DNA of 64,000 bases from contig CAITEP010000031.1 in the NCBI GenBank assembly GCA_903891475.1, positions 107,639 through 171,638 on the forward strand. The letters are read 5' to 3'. This document shows positions 26,994 to 36,073 of the stretch, one piece after another. How positions within the stretch are numbered: position 1 is the stretch's first letter; each line of letters opens with the position of its first letter. Below the pieces are notes generated by a model. The model had not been told where the DNA came from. It ran no database searches and saw only the letters and a program-made list of their open reading frames with translations. The translations under genes and the position numbers were made by a program. This DNA comes from an uncultured Mucilaginibacter sp. (GTDB lineage Bacteria; Bacteroidota; Bacteroidia; Sphingobacteriales; Sphingobacteriaceae).

Positions 26994-27779
26994 ATGTTTA
27001 AGCGTTTGCTGTGGTTGCCCCAATTATTTATCTTTCTAATTTTAGGTGTAGTTTTTTTAAACTGCAGAAAACATACAATAGCCACAATCACCAATTACCG
27101 CACTTTTACCACTTCGTTTGAAAGCGTAAATGATTTTGGTAATTTTTTTATAGTGCCACAAAACTATATGGGTACTTCATCACATCAATTATCAACAGAA
27201 CAAGTTCATTCAGGTCAATATGCTCATAAAGCATGGATTTATGGTGTAAACCCCGAAAGCACCATTACACAAAATAATAACCACCGGGCTTATCCAACCA
27301 TACAATTTCAGAAAACTACAGGCGGGGTATTTCATACGCCATGTTATATTTCTTTTTGGGTTTGGGTGGACATGAAATTGGTGGCTCACACACCCGAAAA
27401 TCAATGGTTGAGTTTTGCTACTTTGACTACCGATAGTACCGATAGCTGGTCGCGCACTATTCTGGTAAATCTTGATTATAATGGCTATGTGCATTTAATG
27501 CACGTGCCTTTACAAGGTCAAAAAAATTGGTTGTATCAGCCCTTTACACTACCATTCCCGCAAAAGCAATGGGTTAATATCAAGGTTTATTTAGATACGA
27601 GACCCGGAAAAGGATATGCGAAGGTTTGGCAAGATGGTACGCTGGTATCATACGCAAATATTGCCGACGGAAATGGCTTGCTTGCTCAGGCGCATTTCGG
27701 CTTGTATGCGGCTCCCTCGGTACCTTCGGGTACCATTTATAACGACGACCTCGAAATTAAAGAGGTAGCCGGAGAATAA
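26994..27779 (+). CDS. Lipoprotein with jelly-roll-like domain, hypothetical
   Basis: A 261-residue predicted lipoprotein. The start at 26994 gives a compact signal peptide ending in the lipobox VFLNC; an ATG at 26973 would add seven residues. The mature part is beta-rich with aromatic strands: TTSFESVNDF, HSGQYAHKAWIYG, YISFWVWVDM, TILVNLDYNGYVHLM and WVNIKVYLDTRPGKGYAKVWQDG. It ends in DDLEIKEV. This order resembles concanavalin-like jelly-rolls of laminin-G and polysaccharide-lyase type, which would fit a carbohydrate- or surface-binding lipoprotein. No catalytic residues can be pointed to. It is monocistronic with its own promoter. Confidence 0.7.
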   Translation: MFKRLLWLPQLFIFLILGVVFLNCRKHTIATITNYRTFTTSFESVNDFGNFFIVPQNYMGTSSHQLSTEQVHSGQYAHKAWIYGVNPESTITQNNNHRAYPTIQFQKTTGGVFHTPCYISFWVWVDMKLVAHTPENQWLSFATLTTDSTDSWSRTILVNLDYNGYVHLMHVPLQGQKNWLYQPFTLPFPQKQWVNIKVYLDTRPGKGYAKVWQDGTLVSYANIADGNGLLAQAHFGLYAAPSVPSGTIYNDDLEIKEVAGE

Positions 27780-27860
27780 TAGCATTAGTATTACTCGATT
27801 TGAATTTTAAATGCTGTTGATTAGGTACTCGGGTGAATTTTACGAAATCCTATAAAATAA

Positions 27861-28997
27861 ATGAAAGTTGCATTAATAACTGGAATTACGGGTCAGGACG
27901 GAGCCTATTTAGCTGAATTTTTGCTTGAAAAAGGGTATGAAGTGCATGGCCTAAAAAGGCGTACTTCTTTATTTAATACCGCCCGAATAGACCATTTATA
28001 CCACGACCAACATGAACAAGGTGGGAAGTTTAAACTACATTATGGCGATTTGACAGATTCAACCAACTTGATTAGGGTAATTGAAGAAATAAAACCTGAT
28101 GAAATTTATAACCTGGCAGCGCAAAGCCATGTAATGGTTAGTTTTGATACCCCTGAATATACAGCCAATACCGATGCTATTGGCGCTTTACGCATACTGG
28201 AGGCGGTACGTTTACTAGGCTTGGGTAATAAAACAAGGATTTACCAAGCTTCATCCTCAGAGTTGTTTGGTTTGGTTCAGGAAACCCCTCAAAATGAATT
28301 TACTCCTTTTTACCCACGGTCGCCTTATGCGGTTGCCAAGCTTTATGCCCATTGGATCATGGTAAACTACCGTGAGGCTTATGGTTTTTATGCCTGCAAT
28401 GGCATACTGTTTAATCATGAAAGCCCGGTTCGTGGAGAAACATTTGTTACACGTAAAATAACCATTGCAGCTACAAAAATAGCGATGGGTTTGCAAAGCT
28501 ATTTGTTTATTGGTAACCTATCGGCGCAGCGGGATTGGGGTCATGCCAAAGACTATGTAGCAGCTATGTGGCTAATGCTACAACAGGATACTCCGGAAGA
28601 TTTTGTAATTGCTACCGGCATTACAACCAGCGTGCGTGAATTTATAAAAATCGCCTTTTTTGAATTGGGAATAGAGGTTGAATTTAGCGGTAAAAATGAA
28701 AATGAGCGCGGAGTGATTATTGATATGGACGAACAAAGAATGCTTGAACTTGGGCTGAACACAGATAACCTTAGATTTGGACAAACCATAGTAAAGGTTG
28801 ACACTAAATATTATAGACCAACCGAGGTTGATTTTTTGATTGGAGATGCAACTAAAGCTAAACAGAAACTAGGCTGGCAACCAAAGTATAGCCTAAGCCA
28901 ATTAATAACCGACATGATAAGCACCGATTTGCAATTGGCAAAAAAAGAGGTCTTTTTAAAAGGCAATGGCTATGCCAACCTCTATCAATTTGAATAA
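27861..28997 (+). CDS. gmd: GDP-mannose 4,6-dehydratase
   Basis: A 378-residue extended short-chain dehydrogenase. It converts GDP-mannose to GDP-4-keto-6-deoxymannose, the precursor of GDP-fucose and GDP-rhamnose for surface polysaccharides. The NADP loop is [17 protein letters not shown] at residues 6-22. QASSSELFG supplies the active-site Ser/Thr, and the YxxxK pair lies in [32 protein letters not shown] is diagnostic of Gmd. The partner epimerase/reductase (fcl) is not in the window, so the final sugar is open. The gene is isolated and converges on dxs. Confidence 0.97.
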   Translation: MKVALITGITGQDGAYLAEFLLEKGYEVHGLKRRTSLFNTARIDHLYHDQHEQGGKFKLHYGDLTDSTNLIRVIEEIKPDEIYNLAAQSHVMVSFDTPEYTANTDAIGALRILEAVRLLGLGNKTRIYQASSSELFGLVQETPQNEFTPFYPRSPYAVAKLYAHWIMVNYREAYGFYACNGILFNHESPVRGETFVTRKITIAATKIAMGLQSYLFIGNLSAQRDWGHAKDYVAAMWLMLQQDTPEDFVIATGITTSVREFIKIAFFELGIEVEFSGKNENERGVIIDMDEQRMLELGLNTDNLRFGQTIVKVDTKYYRPTEVDFLIGDATKAKQKLGWQPKYSLSQLITDMISTDLQLAKKEVFLKGNGYANLYQFE

Positions 28998-29041
28998 TTC
29001 CACACTTGCAAGGCATTAAAATAATACCTCAAAACAAATAT

Positions 29042-30976
29042 TTAAGAAGCTATGGTATGCTTGTTTTGTTGCATATTCAGCTTTTTAGCTTGTTCAACTA
29101 TCCCATTTGCATCATAGCCACATTCGGCCCATAATTCTGGTTGTTCGCCATGCTCAATAAAGGCATCAGGTATACCTAGTCGTACAACTTGCGCACTATA
29201 ATTATTATCGGCCATAAACTCTAAAATAGCGCTGCCCATGCCACCTTCAAGGCAACCATCCTCAACAGTAATTACCTTTTTAAACTTAGTAAATACTTCA
29301 TGCAAAAGTACTTGGTCAAGGGGTTTTACAAATCGCATATCGTAATGGGCTGGGTAAAATCCATCCACATTTAATTCGGCAACGGCTTTTACCACTTCGT
29401 TACCAATGTGCCCGATGGATAGGATGGCAATCTCCTCGCCATCACATATCTTACGTCCTTTGCCAACTGTTAAAGCTTTTAGTGGTTTTTCCCAATCTAC
29501 CATCACCCCATTACCACGTGGATATCTAATCACAAAAGGCCCCATATCTTCTAGCTGCGCGGTATACATGAGGTTGCGTAGTTCCTCTTCATTCATCGGG
29601 GCTGATACCGTCATGTTTGGTATGCAGCGCATATAAGCCAAATCATAGGCACCATGATGTGTTGCGCCATCAGCGCCAGCAAAACCGGCCCTATCCAAAC
29701 AAAAAACAACGTTCAGCTTTTGTATCGCTACATCGTGAATCACTTGGTCGTATGCCCTTTGCATAAAACTCGAATATATATTACAAAAAGGCACCAATCC
29801 TTGTGTTGCCAAACCGGCCGAGAAAGTTACCGCATGCTGCTCAGCAATACCAACATCAAAAGCACGGTTTGGCATCGCTTTCATCATTAAATTGAGCGAA
29901 CAACCCGAAGGCATGGCTGGTGTTACCCCCATAATCTTTGTATTTTGTTCGGCCAATTCAATAATAGTTTGCCCAAATACATCCTGATATTTTGGAGGTT
30001 GTGGTTTATCCGATTTTGTCTTTTTTATTTCGCCGGTGATTTTATCAAATAAACCGGGTGCATGCCATTTGGTTTGGTCCTTTTCGGCAAGTGCGTAACC
30101 TTTACCTTTCACGGTAATGCAATGCAGAAGCTTCGGACCGGGAATATCCCGTAAGTCGCGCAATACTTTTACCAGATGTTCTACATCGTGCCCATCAATA
30201 GGGCCAAAGTACCTAAACTTAAGGGCTTCGAAAAAGTTGCTTCTTTTTAGCAAGGTTCCCTTTATGCTTTTCTCTAGCTTTTGAGCAATTTTATAAGCAT
30301 CCGGCCCAATTGCCGAAAGTTTTGAAAGTATATGCGCGATATCATCCCTAAATCTATTATATGGCTTGGAGGTAGTTATATCTGTAAGATATTCTTTTAA
30401 GGCACCTACATTCGGGTCGATCGACATGTTATTGTCGTTCAAAATCACCAACAGGTTGGAGTTTTCTATGCCTGCATGGTTCAAGGCTTCAAAAGCCATA
30501 CCCGCAGTCATCGAGCCATCGCCAATAACGGCCACATGCTGCCTGTCTGTTTCTCCTTTATATTGTGAAGCTACTGCCATGCCCAAGGCTGCCGAAATAG
30601 AGGTGGAGGAATGCCCAACGCCAAAGGTATCATATTCACTTTCCGAACGTTTTGGGAAACCACTCAGGCCGTTATAAACCCTATTGGTATGAAACTCATC
30701 TCTCCGTCCGGTAAGTATTTTATGCCCATAAGCTTGATGACCAACATCCCACACCAATTGGTCGTACGGAGTGTTGAGTATATATTGCAAGGCTACTGTT
30801 AGCTCAACAACCCCTAAACTGGCCGCAAAATGCCCTCCGTTTACCGAAACAACATCAATAATGTATTGGCGCAGTTCCTGACAAACCTGTTTAAGTTCAT
30901 CAACTTTAAGCTCCTGTAAATCGGAAGGGAAATTAATTTTTTGCAATAAATTACCAGCGGGTACCTGCATTGGCAT
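29042..30976 (-). CDS. dxs: 1-deoxy-D-xylulose-5-phosphate synthase
   Basis: A 644-residue thiamine-diphosphate enzyme that condenses pyruvate and glyceraldehyde-3-phosphate, the first step of the MEP isoprenoid pathway. The TPP/Mg motif is GDGSMTAGMAFEALNHAG with LNDNNMSI. DVGHQAYGHKILTGR and GVGHSSTSISAALGMA are signature segments. DVGIAEQHAVTFSAGLA carries the catalytic Glu of transketolases, and the C-terminal domain shows TVEDGCLEGGMGSA. Length is normal. It is monocistronic and convergent with gmd. Confidence 0.98.
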   Translation of the reverse strand: MPMQVPAGNLLQKINFPSDLQELKVDELKQVCQELRQYIIDVVSVNGGHFAASLGVVELTVALQYILNTPYDQLVWDVGHQAYGHKILTGRRDEFHTNRVYNGLSGFPKRSESEYDTFGVGHSSTSISAALGMAVASQYKGETDRQHVAVIGDGSMTAGMAFEALNHAGIENSNLLVILNDNNMSIDPNVGALKEYLTDITTSKPYNRFRDDIAHILSKLSAIGPDAYKIAQKLEKSIKGTLLKRSNFFEALKFRYFGPIDGHDVEHLVKVLRDLRDIPGPKLLHCITVKGKGYALAEKDQTKWHAPGLFDKITGEIKKTKSDKPQPPKYQDVFGQTIIELAEQNTKIMGVTPAMPSGCSLNLMMKAMPNRAFDVGIAEQHAVTFSAGLATQGLVPFCNIYSSFMQRAYDQVIHDVAIQKLNVVFCLDRAGFAGADGATHHGAYDLAYMRCIPNMTVSAPMNEEELRNLMYTAQLEDMGPFVIRYPRGNGVMVDWEKPLKALTVGKGRKICDGEEIAILSIGHIGNEVVKAVAELNVDGFYPAHYDMRFVKPLDQVLLHEVFTKFKKVITVEDGCLEGGMGSAILEFMADNNYSAQVVRLGIPDAFIEHGEQPELWAECGYDANGIVEQAKKLNMQQNKHTIAS

Positions 30977-31128
30977 AAAATAGAAAATTTAACACGCAAA
31001 GTACGTTATTTTATAAATAAAAGAATGTAACAAATATTTATTTTTATACTAAATGACTTTCATATTAACCGTTCTAAATGGATGTTTGATGTGCAGATAA
31101 AATAATAAAGTATATTTTTGCACTGATT

Positions 31129-31893
31129 ATGACCGAAGATGGTTTCGAAATAAAGCTCCCACAGTTTGAAGGTCCGTTCGACTTGCTCCTCTTTTTTATT
31201 GAAAGAGATGAGTTGGATATTCAGGATATCCCGATTGCCCGCATTGCCGACGACTTTTTAAACTATATCCATCAAATGACCATTCTTAACATGGAGCTTG
31301 CCAGCGAATTTATTTTTGTTGCAGCCACCTTGATGCGGATAAAAGCCAAAATGCTATTACCTCGCTACGAGGTTGAAGAAGGTGGAACCGAAGTTGATAC
31401 CCGAGAAGAATTGATTAGAAAGCTCATTGAGTATAAAAAGTTTAAGGAGATATGCTTAGAACTACAACCATTAGAAGACGAGCGTTTTAAACAAGAGAAA
31501 CGTGGTAATATCAATTTTGACATTGCTCAGGTGGAAGTTGCTCCTTTACCCGGTGAAGAACTTTCGGAAATTAGCCTATATAAACTCATGTTGGTTTATA
31601 GCAGGGTGATGAAAAATTACATTAACCGTAAAGAGGAAGTTACCCATACCGTTACACAATATCCCTATACCATCGAAAAACAAAAAAAAGCTATTGAAGG
31701 CCTTTTGCGGGTAAATAAAATGATGGATTTCAAAGCCATCGCCCTTAACTCCGAAAACAAGGTGCATTTTGTATATAATTTTTTAGCGGTTCTTGAGATG
31801 TTACAGCAGGAGTTGATTGATATACAGGTTGGTCTCGGCTTCAATAATTTTTGGATATCGGCAAAGCCAACCGAAAATGTACAGCCATTATAA
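31129..31893 (+). CDS. scpA: Segregation and condensation protein A
   Basis: A 254-residue kleisin subunit that bridges the heads of the SMC dimer and, with ScpB, organises the chromosome for segregation. The conserved N-terminus is KLPQFEGPFDLLLFFIERDE followed by IPIARIADDFLNYI. The C-terminal winged helix contains VHFVYNFLAVLEMLQQELI. scpB and smc are not adjacent here. TATTTTTG at 31113-31120 is a good -7 box, but the nearest TTTG (31085-31088) lies 24 bases upstream, longer than usual. glyA follows after about 105 bases. Confidence 0.95.
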   Translation: MTEDGFEIKLPQFEGPFDLLLFFIERDELDIQDIPIARIADDFLNYIHQMTILNMELASEFIFVAATLMRIKAKMLLPRYEVEEGGTEVDTREELIRKLIEYKKFKEICLELQPLEDERFKQEKRGNINFDIAQVEVAPLPGEELSEISLYKLMLVYSRVMKNYINRKEEVTHTVTQYPYTIEKQKKAIEGLLRVNKMMDFKAIALNSENKVHFVYNFLAVLEMLQQELIDIQVGLGFNNFWISAKPTENVQPL

Positions 31894-31997
31894 TTACCTC
31901 TAAATTTAGGTTTCCCTCATAAAAATTACAGGTTTTAAAGCTAGGATATATTTAATTAAGCACTATTTTTTATACCTTAGCACGCTTTAAATACATC

Positions 31998-33281
31998 ATG
32001 AAAAGAGATAAATTAATTTTTAAGCTTTTAGACCAAGAGCAGCAACGCCAGGAAGAAGGAATTGAATTGATTGCTTCAGAAAACTTTGTAAGCAAGCAGG
32101 TTATGGAAGCGGCTGGCTCGGTTGCTACCAACAAATATGCCGAAGGTTTACCGGGAAAACGTTATTATGGCGGCTGTCAGGTTGTTGATGAAATAGAAAC
32201 CATTGCCATTGATAGGGCTAAACAATTATTTAATGCCGAGTGGGTGAATGTTCAGCCACATTCGGGAGCGCAAGCCAATGCCGCGGTAATGTTGGGCTGC
32301 CTGAACCCCGGCGATAAAATATTAGGATTCGACCTTTCTCATGGTGGTCACCTGACACATGGTTCGCCTGTAAACTTTTCAGGAAAATTATACCAGCCTC
32401 ATTTTTATGGCGTAAATAAGGAGACTGGCTATGTTGATTACGACCAATTGAAAGCAGTTGCATTGGCCGAAAAGCCTAAAATGATTATTTGCGGTGCCTC
32501 CGCCTATTCGCGCGATTGGGACTATGAATTTATAAGAAATGTAGCCGATGAAATTGGTGCCATTGTTTTGGCTGATATTTCGCACCCGGCTGGCTTAATA
32601 GCCCGTGGTTTATTGAACGACCCGATGCCTTTTTGCCATATAGTTACCACCACTACGCATAAAACCTTAAGAGGGCCACGTGGCGGAATGATTTTATTGG
32701 GTAAGGATTTTGAAAATCCTTTTGGCTTAAAAACACCTAAAGGAGAAACCAGACTAATGTCGAACGTGCTTGATATGGCTGTTTTCCCAGGTACCCAAGG
32801 TGGCCCACTTGAGCATATTATCGCGGCTAAGGCCATTGCATTTGGCGAGGCCTTGACCGATGATTATATGAAATACATTTTACAGGTTAAAAAGAATGCC
32901 GCAGCTATGGCTAGCGCGTTTACTAACTTAGGTTATGAAATTGTATCAGGCGGAACAGATAATCACTTAATGCTGATTGATTTGCGCAATAAAGGTATTA
33001 CAGGTAAAGCTGCCGAAAATGCCTTGGTTGCCGCCGAAATTACCGCGAACAAAAATATGGTGCCTTATGATGATAAATCGCCATTCATAACTTCCGGAAT
33101 TCGCTTTGGTACTGCGGCTATTACTACCAGGGGGCTTAAAGAAAAACACATGGAACAAATTGTTGAAATGATTGACCATGTAATTGTAGCGCCGGATGAT
33201 GAGCATAACCTTAAAAAGGTTAGGAAAATGGCTCATAAGCTAATGGAAGACTTTCCGCTTTATAAAGACGATAAGGAATAA
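31998..33281 (+). CDS. glyA: Serine hydroxymethyltransferase
   Basis: A 427-residue PLP enzyme that interconverts serine and glycine and charges tetrahydrofolate with a one-carbon unit. Signature segments include [46 protein letters not shown] and the PLP-binding lysine in [33 protein letters not shown] and ITTRGLKE are also conserved. Length is normal. It is probably a single-gene transcript; the upstream region lacks a clean promoter match. Confidence 0.98.
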   Translation: MKRDKLIFKLLDQEQQRQEEGIELIASENFVSKQVMEAAGSVATNKYAEGLPGKRYYGGCQVVDEIETIAIDRAKQLFNAEWVNVQPHSGAQANAAVMLGCLNPGDKILGFDLSHGGHLTHGSPVNFSGKLYQPHFYGVNKETGYVDYDQLKAVALAEKPKMIICGASAYSRDWDYEFIRNVADEIGAIVLADISHPAGLIARGLLNDPMPFCHIVTTTTHKTLRGPRGGMILLGKDFENPFGLKTPKGETRLMSNVLDMAVFPGTQGGPLEHIIAAKAIAFGEALTDDYMKYILQVKKNAAAMASAFTNLGYEIVSGGTDNHLMLIDLRNKGITGKAAENALVAAEITANKNMVPYDDKSPFITSGIRFGTAAITTRGLKEKHMEQIVEMIDHVIVAPDDEHNLKKVRKMAHKLMEDFPLYKDDKE

Positions 33282-33397
33282 TTTTTATTGACATCATTTT
33301 TATACGCTGATTGCCGTATTTACGTTAAAAGTAAGTATGGCAATTAGTTTTTATAATCTAATCAAATTTTATCCTATCAACTGCTATTAATTCAAAA

Positions 33398-33796
33398 ATG
33401 CCCGATAACGATAACAAGCTAAATCTGAACGTATTAATTGTTGACGATAACCAGATTAACAAGTTGTTGCTAAAAAAAATACTTGATAAATGGGGTGTAT
33501 TATCTGAATTTGCTGATGATGGTAAACAAGCTGTTGAAAAAATTACCAATAACCAAAGCTACGATGTGGTTTTGATGGACATATACATGCCCGAAATGAG
33601 TGGTACAGATGCCACCCGTACAATTAGGGAAAAATCAGCGCCTTATTTTCAAAATCTGCCCATCATAGCCCTCACTGCCTCTATGATGACTGCCGAAATA
33701 AACGAAATCGAAGCATCAGGGATGAATGACTATATCATTAAACCCTTCGATACCCAACTTCTGTTCGATAAATTGAGTAGCTATCAAAAAGTGTAG
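33398..33796 (+). CDS. Single-domain response regulator (receiver only)
   Basis: A 132-residue CheY-like protein with no output domain. The acidic pair is in LIVDDNQIN (residues 16-17), the phosphoacceptor Asp lies in VVLMDIYMPEMSG near residue 59, Thr is in IALTASMM and Lys in YIIKPFD. The pattern DNQINKLLLKKIL resembles receivers detached from hybrid histidine kinases. It is therefore likely to act in a phosphorelay or by binding a partner. No kinase lies next to it. Confidence 0.93.
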   Translation: MPDNDNKLNLNVLIVDDNQINKLLLKKILDKWGVLSEFADDGKQAVEKITNNQSYDVVLMDIYMPEMSGTDATRTIREKSAPYFQNLPIIALTASMMTAEINEIEASGMNDYIIKPFDTQLLFDKLSSYQKV

Positions 33797-33860
33797 GTAA
33801 ACCTTTTTGCCACTTTTCATATCAGTATTTAAAATACTAAATACCAAATAAACTTTCTAG

Positions 33861-33904
33861 GTAACAATTGTTACCGTTATCCTTGTTTTATACCATTAGT
33901 TTTG
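33861..33904 (+). promoter_or_regulatory. Crp/Fnr-type box plus -7 element before DUF2892-rhodanese
   Basis: GGTAACAATTGTTACC (33860-33875) is a perfect 16-base palindrome with core GTAAC-N4-GTTAC (33861-33874). Exactly 22 bases after the core lies TAGTTTTG (33897-33904), a perfect -7 box. Placed this way, the box centre lies about 41 bases upstream of the predicted start of transcription, the usual class II activator position. The predicted start coincides with the ATG at 33908, suggesting a leaderless or near-leaderless mRNA. The same box and spacing recur at 36716. Confidence 0.7.
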
Positions 33905-33907
33905 AGC

Positions 33908-34129
33908 ATGAAATCAACTGTATTTTATAATTGGACATTTCCCAGATTTATCAGACTGTTTTTAGGTCTTATGGTGATGGCGCAGGCAATCAATACCCAT
34001 AGTTTACAAATCGGGCTTATTGGCGTGCTATTTACCATTATGCCCATTTTTAATATCGGTTGTTGTGGCGCTAATGGTTGTGCCGTACCAATAAAAAGAA
34101 GTAAGATAATTGACAAGGGAAATAATTAA
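33908..34129 (+). CDS. DUF2892 (YgaP-like) membrane protein
   Basis: A 73-residue protein with two membrane helices (about residues 13-30 and 33-51) followed by the Cys-rich motif GCCGANGCAVP. It matches the DUF2892/YgaP transmembrane family, which in Escherichia coli is fused to a rhodanese domain and has been linked to sulfur or thiocyanate handling. The ATG at 33908 is preferred over an in-frame TTG at 33902, which forms part of the -7 box. The stop TAA shares its last base with the ATG of the rhodanese gene (TAATG at 34127-34131), so the two are translationally coupled, a split YgaP arrangement. Confidence 0.85.
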   Translation: MKSTVFYNWTFPRFIRLFLGLMVMAQAINTHSLQIGLIGVLFTIMPIFNIGCCGANGCAVPIKRSKIIDKGNN

Positions 34130-34470
34130 TGGCGAAAATTTTAAATAATACTGATATGTTCGAATTTATAAAATCAATATTTAAAGGCAACGAAGGAGCT
34201 GATTTACAAACTGCCATAAGCGAAGGTGCTTTTTTGGTTGATGTGAGGTCGCCAGCCGAGTTTTCATCCGGCAGTGTTAAAGGAGCTGTTAATATTCCTG
34301 TTGATAGTATCAAAGCTAAGCTAGCCAGTTTTGCAAATAAAAAATCGGTAGTGGTGTTTTGTCAAAGTGGCGGCAGGAGTGCAATGGCAAAAATGGTTTT
34401 AAAACAAAATGGAATAGCCAATGTAATAAACGGTGGCACTTGGAAAAGCGTAGCCCAATATGTAAAATAA
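34129..34470 (+). CDS. Single-domain rhodanese
   Basis: A 113-residue sulfurtransferase domain. The first motif is FLVDVRSPAEFSSG, followed by VKGAVNIP, and the catalytic loop is CQSGGRS with Cys78 as the persulfide-carrying residue. The final motif is NVINGGTWKSVAQY. It moves sulfane sulfur between thiosulfate or persulfide donors and acceptors. It has no signal peptide and is probably cytosolic, docked at the DUF2892 membrane protein encoded just upstream through the TAATG coupling. The start at 34129 is favoured by this coupling. A strong terminator follows immediately. Confidence 0.95.
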   Translation: MAKILNNTDMFEFIKSIFKGNEGADLQTAISEGAFLVDVRSPAEFSSGSVKGAVNIPVDSIKAKLASFANKKSVVVFCQSGGRSAMAKMVLKQNGIANVINGGTWKSVAQYVK

Positions 34471-34493
34471 GGATTGCCAACCTTTGGCAATCC
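34471..34493. terminator. Hairpin terminator between convergent genes
   Basis: GGATTGCCAA (34471-34480) and TTGGCAATCC (34484-34493) form a perfect 10-bp stem with a 3-base loop, starting one base after the rhodanese stop codon. CTATTTT follows. The coiled-coil gene on the other strand ends 26 bases further on. Confidence 0.85.
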
Positions 34494-34518
34494 CTATTTT
34501 AAGTAAAATTTACGGGCA

Positions 34519-34938
34519 TTAACCTTTTGCACTTTTGCGGGCAAGCTTGGCAGCCTTCAAATCTGTTTTAATAACTTTAAGATCGGCTTTTGATGCCTGA
34601 ACATTCTCTTTAGCGGTAATAACCTCAGTTTTTGCAGTTAATTTATTGGCCTTATCTGCTATAACAACTGCTCTATCTGCTTTTATTTCAGTTTTTGGAG
34701 CATTGTTTGCTTTGGCTGCCACTAGCGTTGCCTTATCGGTAGCTAATGTAGTATTTGACGCTGCTAAATTGCTTTTTGCTGTAGCTAATTCCTCTTTTGA
34801 GTTGGATAAGTTTCCTTTAGCCGTAGCTAAATTGGCTTTCAAATCTTGAATGGGGGTTGCAGGCGCTGTGGTGCTTGATTGCGCAAATGTAATTGCTGAA
34901 AATAATAGGGCGATTGCGGTGATAATAATCTTTTTCAT
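34519..34938 (-). CDS. Exported Ala/Lys-rich coiled-coil protein
   Basis: A 139-residue protein. A signal peptide (residues 1-20, ending TFAQ) is followed by about 110 residues of almost pure Ala, Lys, Leu, Thr, Asn and Asp. The segment repeats roughly every seven residues (LATAKGN LSNSKEE LATAKSN LAASNTT LATDKAT). This is a long alpha-helical coiled coil, similar in look to Lpp-like or antifreeze-like helices. I recognise no family. It is likely periplasmic and could be a spacer or cell-wall-associated rod. It is transcribed towards the rhodanese gene and away from the outer-membrane protein gene. Confidence 0.65.
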   Translation of the reverse strand: MKKIIITAIALLFSAITFAQSSTTAPATPIQDLKANLATAKGNLSNSKEELATAKSNLAASNTTLATDKATLVAAKANNAPKTEIKADRAVVIADKANKLTAKTEVITAKENVQASKADLKVIKTDLKAAKLARKSAKG

Positions 34939-35106
34939 TTTTTTTTTAATTCTTTTATGTTTATTTGTGTTATTTGTACCTTATGACGGGACTCAAATTA
35001 AATGGTTTAATAAATTAATAAAATTTATTTCGTAATGGTTAATTAAACTATTTTAAACTATCCTCGTCTATCGATCAAGTTATACACCATTCTATATAAA
35101 CATTTG

Positions 35107-35997
35107 ATGAAAACTTTACATCTTTATTTATCTGCCTTGTTATTGGTTTTGGGTTGTCATATTGCAAAGGCGCAGGATGAATTAATTATAGATTCCTTAC
35201 TTAAGTCGGGTAAAAAAGCAACCCTGAAAGGGTCGGTTAATTTTATAAGTAATAATGTTTTTTATGGTAGAGCCGACACTACCACCACACCGATATTTAT
35301 TCCACAGCTCAAGGTTACCTTTAAAAATGGGATGTATATTTCCTCTAGTTTTTATTTTTTACCAAATAATGCCAGCCAGCAAATTGACGGCGGAAATATA
35401 GCGGCGGGATACAATTATGATATCACCGATAATTTGAGTGGTAGTTTCTCATTCACAAAGCTTTTTTATAATACCAAAAGTACTGAAATAGGCTCCTCAA
35501 TTAGTTATACATTAACTGCCGGCCTTGATTATGATATCAATAGCATCATTACACCCTCTATTCAGGTTGAGTATAGTTTTATAAAAAATGGGTTCAGCGA
35601 CGATGTAATGATCAATGGAGGGCTTTCGCACGATTTTTCGAAAGTAGGCCTTTTCGGTAGCAATGATTTAGGGGTTATTTCGCCAACTGTTGAGGTAAAT
35701 GCGGGGACTCAAAATTTTTTCGACTCTTATTTGGTTACTAAAAAGTATAAGCTTACGGTAAAAAGCCTTGCCAAACACCCTGAAATAGCAAGTATAGTTA
35801 ATAAATTAAATAGGTTTAATTTACTTGATTATGAGCTTTCTATGCCTATGGTATATAAAACAGGACCACTTATTCTTACTTTTACCCCAACCTACGCGCT
35901 TACACTAAATAAATTACCTTCAACAGTTTCTAAAAATACGCCACCGCTAAATGCCAATCTTTTTTATTTTTCACTTGGAGCTATTTTTAAATTTTAA
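35107..35997 (+). CDS. Putative outer-membrane beta-barrel protein
   Basis: A 296-residue protein with a signal peptide (cleavage near residue 22, AKAQ) and then about fourteen alternating beta-strand segments (TLKGSVNFISNNVFYGR, PQLKVTFKNGMYISSSFYFL, SGSFSFTKLFYNTK). It ends in FSLGAIFKF, a terminal Phe typical of outer-membrane barrels. I do not recognise a specific family and no plug domain is seen. It lies directly upstream of the Crp/Fnr gene (77 bases), but no promoter or box ties the two together. The ATG at 35107 is preferred to the adjacent TTG at 35104. Confidence 0.65.
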   Translation: MKTLHLYLSALLLVLGCHIAKAQDELIIDSLLKSGKKATLKGSVNFISNNVFYGRADTTTTPIFIPQLKVTFKNGMYISSSFYFLPNNASQQIDGGNIAAGYNYDITDNLSGSFSFTKLFYNTKSTEIGSSISYTLTAGLDYDINSIITPSIQVEYSFIKNGFSDDVMINGGLSHDFSKVGLFGSNDLGVISPTVEVNAGTQNFFDSYLVTKKYKLTVKSLAKHPEIASIVNKLNRFNLLDYELSMPMVYKTGPLILTFTPTYALTLNKLPSTVSKNTPPLNANLFYFSLGAIFKF

Positions 35998-36073
35998 AGC
36001 TATATCTTTTAATATCTTAAATTGCGATTGTGGAAGGTATTAAATAGCGTATTTTTAAACCTATCTTAGCTCC

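Noticed and set aside
33902..33907. TTG start for the first DUF2892 gene
   Set aside because: These bases belong to the -7 box TAGTTTTG; the ATG at 33908 gives the family N-terminus.
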